From an uncultured Alphaproteobacteria bacterium (GTDB lineage Bacteria > Pseudomonadota > Alphaproteobacteria > HIMB59), in NCBI GenBank assembly GCA_902518505.1, contig CABYGG010000009.1, forward strand, positions 1-46,365: a stretch of DNA of 46,365 nt, given 5' to 3'. Below the pieces are notes generated by a model. The model did not search any database and was not told the DNA's origin. It saw nothing but the letters and a program-made list of their open reading frames with translations. A program made the position numbers and the translations under genes. Position 1 is the first letter of the stretch; the number at the start of each line of letters is the position of its first letter. Of this stretch, positions 1 to 9,785 are shown one piece after another.

Positions 1-378
1 AAAATCACGATAAATTATAAAATCGAAGATAATTTGTTTGTCAACTTTGACCATTCCTATTTGGATATTATATTTAATAATCTTTTTAAAAATTCAATAG
101 AAGCTTTAGAATCAACTAGTAATCCATCAATTGACATAATTCTAAACAAAATTGACAAACAGTTAATTTTAACTTTTTTTGATAATGGACCAGGATATGA
201 CGGCAATATCAATGATCTTATTAAACCATATTTTTCAACAAAAAATTCTTCTGGATTAGGACTATCTTTAATTAATAAAATAATTACTGACAACTCCTAT
301 AAGATGAATATAACAACGAACAGTTATTCTGGATTTAAAATTGAAATAATTTTTTATGACAAAAATATTAGTAATTGA
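1..378 (+). CDS. ntrY: C-terminal part of NtrY-like sensor histidine kinase (5' truncated by window)
   Basis: The reading frame is open from base 1, so only the ATP-binding end of a sensor kinase is present. The HATPase fold is clear: N box NNLFKNSIEAL, G1 box DNGPGYD, then FSTK and the G2 motif SGLGLSLINKII. The stop lies 20 bases inside the response-regulator gene that follows. In Alphaproteobacteria NtrY is the membrane kinase that phosphorylates NtrX, and the ntrX-trkA order downstream is the basis for the name. The sensor, HAMP, PAS and phospho-acceptor His regions lie outside the window, so the identity is inferred from context plus a generic kinase domain. Confidence 0.85.
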   Translation, partial: KITINYKIEDNLFVNFDHSYLDIIFNNLFKNSIEALESTSNPSIDIILNKIDKQLILTFFDNGPGYDGNINDLIKPYFSTKNSSGLGLSLINKIITDNSYKMNITTNSYSGFKIEIIFYDKNISN

Positions 379-1606
379 TGACGAATTAGAAATTTGTAAG
401 CAAATTTCACTTTTACTTTCTAAACAAGGTTATGAAGTTACATATGCAAATTCTTATAAAGAATTTATTAATCTTGAGCAAAGAAATTTCGATTATGATG
501 TTGTATTAGTAGATTTATGGTTAAAAAATAGCACAAATCAAGGAATAGATATTATTGAATTTTTAAAAAATAAATATGAAAATCTAGTTATCGTTTCTTT
601 TAGTGGTCATGCTAACATAGATAATGCAATTGAGTCTGTAAAGGCAGGAGCAAATGACTTTATTGAAAAACCATTTGAGACTAAAAAGCTTATACATATA
701 ATTCAAAAAAATTTACTTGAATTAAAACAACGTGTTACAATTAATAATTATAGAAATAAAATTTCATTCCACTCTAAGATAGATACCATTGGATATGGTA
801 ATTATATCGATAATATTTTTAAAATTTTTGCTAAAATAAAAAATAATTCTTCTATTTTAATTATTGGACCGAGTGGAATTGGAAAAAATTTTCTTGCAAA
901 TACTTTACATATGAAGTTATCCTCTAATAATCCTGATACATTTATTAATTTAAATGAAAATTTAATGAATGAGTCAGATTTATTAAAGTTAAGTTCTTTA
1001 CATAATTATTTTACTATTTACCTAAATGATTATGAAAATTTTAACCAAATAGAACTATTAAATTATTTAAATTTAGTTAAAAGCAAAAAAATAAATGCAT
1101 CAATAATATTTGACAGTAAAAAAATAGACTCTAAAGATCCATTTGTCAGTAATATTGATCAAAAAGTTATACTAAATCCCTTAACTACTAGAAAAGAGGA
1201 AATATTCCCACTTTTTAAACATTATTTAAACATTTTTGCTCTTAAGAAGTTTGATAATAAAATTGAAGTTGATAATGAAGTACAAAATTTATTATTGAGT
1301 CATACTTGGCCTGGAAACATATTTGAAATTATGAATCTTGCTGAGAACATAACTGGATTATTGACTGATAATAATTTATCTGTATCAAAAAACTTAATTG
1401 AGGATTTAATGAATAATTCAATTGATAGTACTGATTTGTATGACTTAAATTTTAAAGAAGCAAAGGATAAATTTGAAAAGGATTACTTACTACAAAAATT
1501 AAAATTTAATAATTTCAATATGACTTTAACTGCTAAAATGCTTAAACTAGATAGAGTATCTTTGTATCGTAAAGTTAAATCACTCAACATAAAAATAGAT
1601 CAATGA
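356..1606 (+). CDS. ntrX: NtrX-like response regulator, central domain degenerate
   Basis: A 416 aa response regulator with an N-terminal receiver (acidic pocket D8-D9, phospho-acceptor D53 in VLVDLWL, K105 in EKPF), a central AAA+ region (Walker A-like GPSGIGKN at 171-178) and a C-terminal Fis-type helix-turn-helix (about 370-414, ending SLYRKVKSLNI). It overlaps ntrY by 23 bases and its stop overlaps the trkA start as ATGA. Known for the family: NtrYX controls nitrogen, redox and envelope functions. Odd here: no GAFTGA loop is visible between Walker A and the next strand, and the Walker B position reads IYLNDYENF instead of the usual GTLFLDE. It therefore probably does not activate sigma-54 and may not hydrolyse ATP. 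Confidence 0.88.
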   Translation: MTKILVIDDELEICKQISLLLSKQGYEVTYANSYKEFINLEQRNFDYDVVLVDLWLKNSTNQGIDIIEFLKNKYENLVIVSFSGHANIDNAIESVKAGANDFIEKPFETKKLIHIIQKNLLELKQRVTINNYRNKISFHSKIDTIGYGNYIDNIFKIFAKIKNNSSILIIGPSGIGKNFLANTLHMKLSSNNPDTFINLNENLMNESDLLKLSSLHNYFTIYLNDYENFNQIELLNYLNLVKSKKINASIIFDSKKIDSKDPFVSNIDQKVILNPLTTRKEEIFPLFKHYLNIFALKKFDNKIEVDNEVQNLLLSHTWPGNIFEIMNLAENITGLLTDNNLSVSKNLIEDLMNNSIDSTDLYDLNFKEAKDKFEKDYLLQKLKFNNFNMTLTAKMLKLDRVSLYRKVKSLNIKIDQ

Positions 1607-2931
1607 ATATACTTATACTGGGTTCAGGAATAGTAGGCGCAAATCTAGCAAAAAAATTATCAGAACAAGGTAAAAATGTATTTCTTCTAGACGATGATGT
1701 TAATGAATTAAAAAATCTTGCTGAAAGATTTGATATAAAAACAATTTATGAAGACCCTTTAAACCCTTCTTTTTATAAAAACTTTGATACTAAAATTGAT
1801 TGTTTTATAGCTGTTACAAGAAGTGATGAAAAAAATATAATTACAAGTAAATTTGCAAAAGAATTTTTAAATGTTGATAAATCAATCGCTAGAGTAAGAA
1901 ATCAAAATTTAATTTTAGATGAAAATAAATCATTATTAATTGAGTCGAATAGTTTTCTTGATCATATCATTTCTCCTGAATGGGAGGTCTCAAATAATAT
2001 TTTTGAAAAAATTCATTTGCCTGGTGCTTTTTTTAGTGAGTCTTTAATAACACATGATTATTTACTAATTGGAATGCAATCTTCTAATTTATTTAAAAAC
2101 CACACATTTGAGGAAATAAAAGTTTTCTTTAAAACAAATAACCTTTGTTATTTAGGTCATAGTAAAGAAGATCAAATAAATTTTGATTTTAAAAATATAT
2201 CAATTTCAGATCAACTCTATCTATTAATAAAGAAAAAATATTTGAATAAGCTCATAAAGTTCTTTGGCTTTAAAGACTATGTATTAGATGTTCTTATTGT
2301 TGGTGGGGGAAATATTGGTCAAAATTTATCCACTTTAATTGAGCAAGATGATCAAGAAATAAATTTGAAAATTTTAGAACTTGATCAAGAAAGGTGTAAT
2401 TTTTTAGCTGGTTTACTTAAAAATACGACAATTTTTCACGGAGATGCTCTCGATCAAACTTTGTATGAAGAAATTAAATTGAATAATTCTGATTTAGTAA
2501 TCACCGTCACAGATAACGATCAAATTAACACAATATTGTCAATAATTGCTAAAAAAAGAGGATCTAAATCAGTAATATCAGTAATCAATAATGAGTCGTA
2601 CTCATCTTTTGCAAACGATTTGGGCATAGATGTAATAATTAATCCAAGAGAGTTAACAACATCTAGAATAATTGAAAAAATATCTAAAGGCTCTCTTTTA
2701 TCTTATCATTCTATTTTTAAAGACGAGTACATAATTTATGAAATTAAATATAAAAATGAGATATATGAAAATATAAAAAAATCTGAAGTAATAAATCACA
2801 TATGCACCCTTACTAGTGAGTCATTAGAGTTAAAAAATGATGATCATATTCCTTTGAATAACGATATATTAATTTTATGTGTATCTCGAAAAGACTCCCA
2901 TGTTTTAGAAAAAATAATTAATGATGATTGA
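1603..2931 (+). CDS. trkA: Trk potassium uptake regulatory protein TrkA
   Basis: A 442 aa cytoplasmic NAD-binding subunit that gates the Trk/Ktr potassium channel. Two RCK_N Rossmann folds are visible: GSGIVG at 7-12 and GGGNIG at 234-239, each followed by a TrkA_C-like part. Length is close to the E. coli protein (458 aa). Acidic residues end the second strand of each fold (LLDDD, ILELDQ), as expected for NAD(H) binding. The start overlaps the ntrX stop as ATGA. The ntrY-ntrX-trkA order is common in Alphaproteobacteria. No TrkH membrane subunit lies in this window. Confidence 0.93.
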   Translation: MNILILGSGIVGANLAKKLSEQGKNVFLLDDDVNELKNLAERFDIKTIYEDPLNPSFYKNFDTKIDCFIAVTRSDEKNIITSKFAKEFLNVDKSIARVRNQNLILDENKSLLIESNSFLDHIISPEWEVSNNIFEKIHLPGAFFSESLITHDYLLIGMQSSNLFKNHTFEEIKVFFKTNNLCYLGHSKEDQINFDFKNISISDQLYLLIKKKYLNKLIKFFGFKDYVLDVLIVGGGNIGQNLSTLIEQDDQEINLKILELDQERCNFLAGLLKNTTIFHGDALDQTLYEEIKLNNSDLVITVTDNDQINTILSIIAKKRGSKSVISVINNESYSSFANDLGIDVIINPRELTTSRIIEKISKGSLLSYHSIFKDEYIIYEIKYKNEIYENIKKSEVINHICTLTSESLELKNDDHIPLNNDILILCVSRKDSHVLEKIINDD

Positions 2932-3637
2932 TAATAAATTTTTTTTAGACACTCATACCTTCTTAAAGAAAATTGCTACAGACATAATAATTCCAAATAT
3001 TGGAAAACTAAGTGACAATGAGGTTTCAACTAAAGAGGATAATTCTAAAGTTACTAGTTACGATGTAATCATAGAGAATGAGCTAATTGATTATTTTAAA
3101 ACTATTGGATTTTCTAATATCATCTCTGAAGAGGGTAACTCAGAGTTAATTAAAAAAAATGAATATTTAACAGTAGACCCGATTGATGGAACAAGAAATT
3201 TTATCAATGGTATTAATAAAGTTGCAATAATGATATCATTTATTAAATCTACTAAATGTGAATTTGCTATAATATATAATCCTATTAGTGATATTTTTTA
3301 CCACACTCATAACAATTCAATATTTAAAAACCATAAGCAAATAAAGCCCCAAAATTATAGCAATCAAATTGGATTTTTAGGTGAACATGCCAAAATTTAT
3401 TTTAAAGATATAATTACTTCTTACACAGAAAAAATAAGATCAAGATCAATTGGCTACGATGTAATTGAAGCTATAGAGGGTGAAAGATCTTTTTTAACTG
3501 TCTACGGATCAAAAATTTGGGATTTATTTCCAGCTATGAGTTTTTTAAAACTATTAAACTTTGAAACAAATCTTCCAAATATGGATTTTGATTATTCAAA
3601 ATTAGAAAAAAAAATAATTTTTTATGCCAACTTATAA
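2921..3637 (+). CDS. Inositol monophosphatase-family phosphatase
   Basis: A 238 aa Mg-dependent phosphatase of the FIG superfamily. Metal-ligand motifs are present: E70-E71 in ISEEGN, the DPIDGTRNF block with D86 and D89, and a late WD motif (SKIWDLFPAM). Family members dephosphorylate inositol-1-phosphate, histidinol phosphate or 3'-phosphoadenosine 5'-phosphate; the sequence does not separate these. Slightly shorter than the usual 260 aa. It overlaps the trkA end by 11 bases and the next gene by 14. Two consecutive ATG codons (2921, 2924) make the exact start uncertain by one residue. Confidence 0.82.
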   Translation: MMIDNKFFLDTHTFLKKIATDIIIPNIGKLSDNEVSTKEDNSKVTSYDVIIENELIDYFKTIGFSNIISEEGNSELIKKNEYLTVDPIDGTRNFINGINKVAIMISFIKSTKCEFAIIYNPISDIFYHTHNNSIFKNHKQIKPQNYSNQIGFLGEHAKIYFKDIITSYTEKIRSRSIGYDVIEAIEGERSFLTVYGSKIWDLFPAMSFLKLLNFETNLPNMDFDYSKLEKKIIFYANL

Positions 3638-4493
3638 AATTCTATTTGTTGGTCTTGGAAAAATGGGCTTCCATATGGCTGGATATTTGTCCAAAAATAA
3701 AAATTTTAAACTTTTTGTATTTAATAGAACTAAATCAGTTGAACATAAATGGAAAAAAAAATTTATAGCTGAAAGTTATAATTTTAAAAATGATATAAAA
3801 TTTGACTTTATTATTTCTTGCTTAAAAGATGATAACGCAGTTAATACTTTCTTTAATAAGTTTGTAAAAACTTCAAATTTTCACAAAAATTCAATTATTA
3901 TCGATCACTCAACTATATCATTAAGACAAATTGATTTACTTTCTAGGTCATTTAAACAAAGAAATGTAAAATTTTTAGATGCTCCTATTACAGGTGGTGA
4001 AGAGGGTGCTAAAAAAGGTTCTTTATCAGTAATGGTTGGTGGAACTGAACAAAACTTTAATAAATCAAAAAGTATAATTTCCTTTTACTCTAAAAGTATA
4101 ACGCATATGGGGAAATTAGGTTCAGGTCAATTAACTAAATTTACTAATCAAATTTTAATTTGTGGTATTTTATACTCTATATCAGAGGCTTATCTTTTTA
4201 GTAAAAAAAATAATCTTGATCAAAAAAAAATTTTCAATGCTATAAAAAATGGAGCAGCTAATTCCTGGCAATTTACTAATAGGTATCCAACACTTACCAA
4301 AAATAAATTTAATTTTGGTTTTTCTACAGAATTAATGACTAAAGATTTAAAATATGTTTTACAACAAGCAAAAAAATCTAATTTAAATTTAAATCTTACA
4401 AAAAGTGTCTTTAAAAAGTATAAAAGTTTACAAAATACAATTTATAAAAAATATGATACTTCAAGTCTAGTTAAGTCATTTAATGATCGATGA
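3624..4493 (+). CDS. NAD(P)-dependent 3-hydroxyisobutyrate dehydrogenase-like oxidoreductase
   Basis: A 289 aa beta-hydroxyacid dehydrogenase. The N-terminal Rossmann motif GLGKMG is at residues 10-15. The substrate-binding motif reads DAPITGGEEGAKKGSLSVMVGG (119-140), and the catalytic Lys is K172 in GSGQLTKFTNQ. Relatives oxidise 3-hydroxyisobutyrate, tartronate semialdehyde, 6-phosphogluconate-like acids or reduce succinic semialdehyde; the substrate here cannot be assigned. Its start overlaps the end of the phosphatase gene, and its stop overlaps the next start as ATGA, so it is translated as part of the same operon. Confidence 0.85.
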   Translation: MPTYKILFVGLGKMGFHMAGYLSKNKNFKLFVFNRTKSVEHKWKKKFIAESYNFKNDIKFDFIISCLKDDNAVNTFFNKFVKTSNFHKNSIIIDHSTISLRQIDLLSRSFKQRNVKFLDAPITGGEEGAKKGSLSVMVGGTEQNFNKSKSIISFYSKSITHMGKLGSGQLTKFTNQILICGILYSISEAYLFSKKNNLDQKKIFNAIKNGAANSWQFTNRYPTLTKNKFNFGFSTELMTKDLKYVLQQAKKSNLNLNLTKSVFKKYKSLQNTIYKKYDTSSLVKSFNDR

Positions 4494-5077
4494 ATTATTG
4501 GAAAAAAGGTTGTACTTATTTATTAAGGAATGACCCTGTTTTTAAATATTACTATAATCCAAATCATCAATTAAAAACAAATAATAATAAATTTGACGTT
4601 TTATTTAAATCTATCTGTTCCCAGCAAATATCTGTTTCTGCTGCTATGTCTATTTATAAAAACTCTAAGAGTATAATTGGTCGAATAAACTTTAAAAATT
4701 TTAAAACTAATAAAAGCAAAATAAAATATTTACCTTTAAGTAAAAATAAGAAAAAATGTTTAAATTCACTTCTAAATAATTATCATTTAGTAACTGATAT
4801 AAAGTTAAGCGACAGTAATTTTGAAAAAGTAAACAATAATTTAACTCAAATTTTCGGCATTGGTAAATGGACTGCTGAAATGTTCTCTATATTTTATTTA
4901 GGTTTGCCTAACATAATGCCATTAGGAGATCTTGGTTTTATTAATGCCTATAAGAAATATTATAAGGATAAAAATTTAACTAAATTATCTTTTCATTCTA
5001 ACAAATGGCTAAATTATTCAACTATTGTAACATGGTATCTTTGGTCATCTTATGACTCAGAACCCTTATATTTATAA
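4490..5077 (+). CDS. HhH-GPD DNA glycosylase, AlkA/MAG-like
   Basis: A 195 aa DNA repair enzyme. The helix-hairpin-helix reads LTQIFGIGKWTAEMF (118-132) and is followed by MPLGDLGF with the likely catalytic Asp at 147. The upstream SICSQQISVSAAMSIY segment matches the start of the HhH-GPD domain in 3-methyladenine DNA glycosylase II. No iron-sulfur Cys cluster is seen at the C terminus, which argues against a Nth/MutY-type enzyme. Such enzymes remove alkylated bases from DNA. Final gene of the overlapping + strand group that begins with ntrY. Confidence 0.87.
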   Translation: MNYWKKGCTYLLRNDPVFKYYYNPNHQLKTNNNKFDVLFKSICSQQISVSAAMSIYKNSKSIIGRINFKNFKTNKSKIKYLPLSKNKKKCLNSLLNNYHLVTDIKLSDSNFEKVNNNLTQIFGIGKWTAEMFSIFYLGLPNIMPLGDLGFINAYKKYYKDKNLTKLSFHSNKWLNYSTIVTWYLWSSYDSEPLYL

Positions 5078-5136
5078 TTTTATCCTAAATTAAAAAAAAC
5101 AATTTAATCTTTAATAAAAGGAATCTATTAATATTT

Positions 5137-6639
5137 ATGCAATCCATAGTTGAATTTAAAAATATTTTTAAATCCTATCCCGGAGTTATAGCAAATGATG
5201 ATGTATCCTTTAATATCGAAGAGCAATCTATCCATGCTATCTTAGGTGAAAATGGCGCTGGAAAGTCAACATTAGTTAAAATTTTGTATGGTCATGTAAA
5301 ACCTGACAGTGGTCAAATTTTAATAAATTCTGATTTAGCAATAATTAATTCACCATCTACTGCAAAGAATTTAGGTATAAATATGGTTTTTCAACATTTC
5401 AGTTTATTTGAGTCACTTACTGTTGCTGAAAATTTAATTCTTGGTATGAATGAAAATATATCTTTAACTAAATTAAAAGATAAGTCTAAGACAATTTGTG
5501 ATAAGTACGGTTTTAACTTAAATTTAAATTCTCCTATAAGTTCTCTATCTGTTGGTCAGAGGCAATCCGTAGAAATTGTTAGATCATTATTGAATAATCC
5601 AAAAATTCTAATCATGGACGAACCAACTTCTGTTCTTACACCAGATGAAATTAGTAAATTATTTAAAATTATAAAAAATTTAGTAAAAGACGGATTAACA
5701 GTAATTTTTATATCCCATAAATTAGAAGAAATAATAAATCTGTCTGATTATGTAACAATTATGAGGAATGGAAAAGTAGTAAGCACAATTTCGACACAAA
5801 ATGAAAATCCTGAAACTTTAGGATATAAAATGTTAGGTTATAAAGTGTCCAAAGTAAAACATGAAAGTAATATTAATTTTTCTCAGGAAATTTTTAATAT
5901 TAAAAATTTATCAACTCAATCTAAAGATCCATTTACAATTAATTTAAATAAAATTGATTTAAGTTTAAAAAAGGGACAAATTTTTGGCATAGCTGGAGTG
6001 GCTGGAAATGGACAGAAAGAATTAATGGAAATTTTACTAAATGAAAACGATTATGAATTTAGTGGAGATATTTTTTTCAAAGGTTTTAATATTAATAATT
6101 TTTCAACATTTCAAAGAAAATCTCTATCTATTTCATATGTTACTGAAGAGAGGTTAGGCCACAGTGCAGTGCCTGAGATGTCTTTATCTGAAAATATATT
6201 TTTAAGCATGAACCATAAAAGTGAATTTAAGAAAGGTGATTTTATAAACTTTGAAAAGATTAACTCTTATGCAAGTGATGTAATAAAAAATTTTAATGTT
6301 GATACTCCTTCTTATCATGTCAAAGCTGGTAAACTTTCTGGAGGAAATCTTCAAAAATTTATTATTGGAAGAGAAATTATGTCAAATCCTCAGCTATTAA
6401 TTTTATCTCAACCTACATGGGGCATAGATGCAGGTTCTGAAGCATTTATTAAGAAAACAATAGTAGAATTATCACAAAAGGGAGTATCTATTATTATTAT
6501 CTCACACGATTTAGATGAATTACTAGAAGTTTGTCACCAAATATCGGTTCTATATGAGGGGTCTTTATCAAACCCGTTAAATGTAGAGGATATAAATATC
6601 ACCAAATTAGGCAAGTATATGGGTGGTCTTTTTGATTAG
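5137..6639 (+). CDS. BMP-type nucleoside/purine ABC importer, double ATPase subunit
   Basis: A 500 aa protein made of two ABC ATPase domains, as in sugar/nucleoside importers of the RbsA/YufO type. First domain: Walker A GENGAGKST, signature LSVGQRQ and Walker B ILIMDEPTS. Second domain: a degenerate Walker A (GVAGNGQKE), signature LSGGNLQKF and LLILSQPTWGID, in which the usual Walker B DEP is SQP. An asymmetric second site is typical of this family. It is followed by two permeases and a BMP binding protein, which together define a nucleoside or purine uptake system. It overlaps the next gene by 17 bases. Confidence 0.92.
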   Translation: MQSIVEFKNIFKSYPGVIANDDVSFNIEEQSIHAILGENGAGKSTLVKILYGHVKPDSGQILINSDLAIINSPSTAKNLGINMVFQHFSLFESLTVAENLILGMNENISLTKLKDKSKTICDKYGFNLNLNSPISSLSVGQRQSVEIVRSLLNNPKILIMDEPTSVLTPDEISKLFKIIKNLVKDGLTVIFISHKLEEIINLSDYVTIMRNGKVVSTISTQNENPETLGYKMLGYKVSKVKHESNINFSQEIFNIKNLSTQSKDPFTINLNKIDLSLKKGQIFGIAGVAGNGQKELMEILLNENDYEFSGDIFFKGFNINNFSTFQRKSLSISYVTEERLGHSAVPEMSLSENIFLSMNHKSEFKKGDFINFEKINSYASDVIKNFNVDTPSYHVKAGKLSGGNLQKFIIGREIMSNPQLLILSQPTWGIDAGSEAFIKKTIVELSQKGVSIIIISHDLDELLEVCHQISVLYEGSLSNPLNVEDINITKLGKYMGGLFD

Positions 6640-7684
6640 ATTACAATTAAGAGAGGATTACTCAAATTTAATATTTTATTTGTCGCCATTAGTTGCCGTT
6701 GCTCTAACTTTATTTTTTGGCTCATTTATTTTTTTTATTTTAGATTTAAGTCCGATTGAGTCTTTTAAAATTTTTTTTATCAGTCCTATATCAAATACTT
6801 ACGGTATTTCTGAATTATTTGTAAAAGCTACACCGCTTGCAATTATAGCTTTAGGATTATCTTATTGTTTCAAAAACAATATTTACAATATAGGGGCTGA
6901 GGGGCAATTAACAATGGGAGCAATATTTGGTGGCGGTATTGGATTATTATTTAATGACTCAACAAGTGTTTTTTTACTTCCATTAATGATTTTTTTTGGC
7001 GCCATTGGAGGAGCATTTTGGGCAACTATACCTGCTATTCTTAAAACAAAATTTAATACAAATGAAATTTTAACTAGTTTGATGTTAACTTATGTGGCTC
7101 TATTTATTCTGGATTATTTTGTTGTTGGTCCTTGGAAAGATCCTGCAGGTTATGGTTTACCTAAATCGATGCCTTTTCCTGATGCTGGAAGACTCCCTGT
7201 ATTAATTGATGGCCTTCGTGTTCACATTGGTGTTTATTTTGCATTAATAATTTGTTTGATAACTTATATTATTTACAGCAAAACATTATTTGGATTTAAA
7301 CTTAAAGTTACTGGCTTTAGTTCAAAAGCATCTCAATACGCCGGTTTTAAATATAAAAATTTAATTTTTTATACTTTCATTATAAGTGGAGCATGCGCAG
7401 GATTAGCTGGGCTATTTGAGGTTTCAGGACCCATAGGTTTATTGTACAGAGATATTTCTCCTAATTATGGTTTTACTGCAATTATTGTTGCATTTTTGGG
7501 TAGATTGAACCCTTTTGGAATAATTTTGTCCTCTTTACTAATTGCATTAACATATTTAGGTGCTGAGGATGCACAATTATTTCTAAAGATACCGTCCGCA
7601 GTAGGTTTTGTATTCCAGGGTTTGGTTCTATTCTTTCTGTTAGGCACAGATTTTTTAAACAAATATAAAGTATTTATTAAATGA
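6623..7684 (+). CDS. BMP-type nucleoside/purine ABC importer, permease subunit 1
   Basis: A 353 aa polytopic membrane protein of the BPD_transp_2 (RbsC-like) family, YufP/NupB type. The diagnostic NIYNIGAEGQLTMGA motif follows the second hydrophobic block, and NEILTSLMLTYVAL is also family-typical. About eight to ten hydrophobic segments are visible. The start used is GTG within the end of the ATPase gene; a TTG nine bases further on is an alternative. Its stop overlaps the next start as ATGA. Forms the membrane channel with the following permease. Confidence 0.9.
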   Translation: MVFLIRLQLREDYSNLIFYLSPLVAVALTLFFGSFIFFILDLSPIESFKIFFISPISNTYGISELFVKATPLAIIALGLSYCFKNNIYNIGAEGQLTMGAIFGGGIGLLFNDSTSVFLLPLMIFFGAIGGAFWATIPAILKTKFNTNEILTSLMLTYVALFILDYFVVGPWKDPAGYGLPKSMPFPDAGRLPVLIDGLRVHIGVYFALIICLITYIIYSKTLFGFKLKVTGFSSKASQYAGFKYKNLIFYTFIISGACAGLAGLFEVSGPIGLLYRDISPNYGFTAIIVAFLGRLNPFGIILSSLLIALTYLGAEDAQLFLKIPSAVGFVFQGLVLFFLLGTDFLNKYKVFIK

Positions 7685-8550
7685 ATATCGATTTAGTTAT
7701 AGGTATCTTGAATATAGTTTTAATATCGACAACGCCTCTTGTTTTTGCTGGTATTGGAGAGTTAGTTACTGAAAAAAGTGGAGTCCTTAATCTCGGATTA
7801 GAGGGATTAATGTTAGTTGGAGCAGTAACAGGATTTATTACTCTAGTTTTAACTGGTAATTATTTCTATTCCTTATTTTTATCAATAATATCTGGGGTAA
7901 TTTTATCAGGACTATTTGCTTTTCTAGTTTTAAATCTTATGACTAATCAAATAGCGACTGGATTAGCATTAACTATTTTCGGTATTGGCTTAAGTGCAAT
8001 GCTTGGTAAAAAATTTGGCGGAACACCCATAGATGGATTAAACCCTTACTATTTCATAGTGATTTCTTTTTTATTAGTTTTTTTTGTTGCTTATTTTTTA
8101 TCAAAAACAAAAACTGGCCTCATAGTTAGAGCTGTTGGTGAAAATCATAACTCAGCATATGCATTGGGATATAATGTTATAAAAACAAGATATTTAACTA
8201 TTATTTTTGGTGGTGTTATGAGTTCTCTGGCAGGTTATTATATTTCAATATGTTATGCCCCAATGTGGCAAGAGGGTATGACTGCTGGTAGAGGATGGAT
8301 AGCTCTTGCATTAGTTGTTTTTGCAACTTGGAAGCCTTGGAGGTTATTAGTTGGTGCTTATATCTTTGGAGGCGTTGCTATTATGCAAATGAACCTCCAA
8401 GCAATAGGTGTTAAATTACCTGGTCAATTTTTTAACATGATGCCATATTTGGCAACAATTATTGTATTAGTTTTTATTTCATCCAACAAACTTAGACTTA
8501 AACTTAGTGCTCCATCATCTTTAAATATACCTTTTGAAAAAAATCAATAG
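7681..8550 (+). CDS. BMP-type nucleoside/purine ABC importer, permease subunit 2
   Basis: A 289 aa polytopic protein of the YufQ/NupC type. It carries the family motif GELVTEKSGVLNLGLEGLM near the N terminus, and VRAVGENHNSAYALGYNV in the cytoplasmic loop that contacts the ATPase. Roughly eight hydrophobic helices can be seen. It follows the first permease with a 4-base overlap, so the two are co-translated. The 150-base AT-rich gap after it (8551-8700) leads to the binding-protein gene. I saw no convincing hairpin there, and it may hold a separate promoter for the binding protein. Confidence 0.9.
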   Translation: MNIDLVIGILNIVLISTTPLVFAGIGELVTEKSGVLNLGLEGLMLVGAVTGFITLVLTGNYFYSLFLSIISGVILSGLFAFLVLNLMTNQIATGLALTIFGIGLSAMLGKKFGGTPIDGLNPYYFIVISFLLVFFVAYFLSKTKTGLIVRAVGENHNSAYALGYNVIKTRYLTIIFGGVMSSLAGYYISICYAPMWQEGMTAGRGWIALALVVFATWKPWRLLVGAYIFGGVAIMQMNLQAIGVKLPGQFFNMMPYLATIIVLVFISSNKLRLKLSAPSSLNIPFEKNQ

Positions 8551-8700
8551 GTTATCCACTTATTTTTTTTCAGATAAAGGACATCCATTTCTTTTTTGTT
8601 ATAAATTAATTACATATTTATTATTAACTAGATTCATTATTTATTAATGAAATTAGCTTTATAATAAGTTTTATTAATTTTTAAAAGATAGGATTTAAAT

Positions 8701-9771
8701 ATGTTAAGAAAAATACTAACTATTCTCTCATTTTTTGCCTTATTTTCTGTATCAGCAGTTCAAGCTGATCAAAAGAAAATAGGCTTTATATATATCGGGC
8801 CTCCAGGGGATCACGGATGGACGTATATGCATGACGTAGGCAGAATTTATATGGAAAATGCTCTTGGTGACTCAATTTCAACAACTTATATTGAAAACGT
8901 TCCTGAGAATGCTGATGCAGTCCGAGCTATTAGAAAATTAGCTGCATCAGGTCATGATCTAATTTTTACAACTTCTTTTAATTACATGGATCAAACTCTA
9001 GAGGTAGCTAAAGAGTTTCCAGATGTCAAATTTGAGCACGCAACTGGGTTTAAGAGAATGGATAATGTTTCAACATACTCTGCAAGATTTTACGAGGGTA
9101 GAACTATAATTGGACATATCGCTGGTAAAATGACTAAGACTAATACTATTGGATATATAGTTTCTTTTCCAATACCTGAGGTTATACGAGGAATTAATGC
9201 TTTTTATTTAGCTGCATCTAAAGTCAATCCTGATGTAAAAATTAAAATTATTTGGAATTACTCTTGGTATGATCCAGGAAAAGAAGCTGATGCAGCTAAC
9301 ACTTTGATAAACCAAGGTGCAGATATAATAGTTCAACATACTGACTCATATGCACCTTGCCAAGCTGCCGAAAAAGCTGGGGTTCTTGCTTTTGGCCAAG
9401 CCTCAAATCAAGAAGCATTTTGCCCAAATTCTCACATGACTTCGATTGAGGATATTTGGGGACCTTACTATGCTGCAAAAGCGCAAGCGGTTGTTGATGG
9501 CACATGGTCCTCTGAAGATACTTGGCATGGATTTAAGGACGGTATGGTAGAAATGTCACCTTATAATACAAAACTCTTACCATTAGACTTAATCTTAGAA
9601 GCACAAAATATGGAGAAAGCTATTGAAAATGGAACTCTTCATTCATTTGAAGGTCCAATTTATAATCAAGCTGGTGAGCTAGTTGTTAAAGAGGGCGAAG
9701 TTGCTGATGATGGTATGTTGGCCTCTATGATGTTCTATGTTCAAGGTATAGACGGAGAGGTACCTCAGTAG
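8701..9771 (+). CDS. BMP-family periplasmic binding protein (nucleoside/purine type)
   Basis: A 356 aa secreted protein of the Bmp/PnrA/Med family. A signal peptide covers about residues 1-22 (MLRK, a hydrophobic core, then SAVQADQKK). No lipobox Cys is visible, so it is predicted to be soluble in the periplasm. Typical sequence includes IGFIYIGPPGDHGWTYMHD and GHIAGKMTKTNTIGYI. It completes the importer made by the three preceding genes. The convergent neighbour is a purine phosphoribosyltransferase, which supports a purine base or nucleoside as ligand, but the ligand is inferred. Confidence 0.92.
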   Translation: MLRKILTILSFFALFSVSAVQADQKKIGFIYIGPPGDHGWTYMHDVGRIYMENALGDSISTTYIENVPENADAVRAIRKLAASGHDLIFTTSFNYMDQTLEVAKEFPDVKFEHATGFKRMDNVSTYSARFYEGRTIIGHIAGKMTKTNTIGYIVSFPIPEVIRGINAFYLAASKVNPDVKIKIIWNYSWYDPGKEADAANTLINQGADIIVQHTDSYAPCQAAEKAGVLAFGQASNQEAFCPNSHMTSIEDIWGPYYAAKAQAVVDGTWSSEDTWHGFKDGMVEMSPYNTKLLPLDLILEAQNMEKAIENGTLHSFEGPIYNQAGELVVKEGEVADDGMLASMMFYVQGIDGEVPQ

Positions 9772-9785
9772 AATAAAATAAATAT

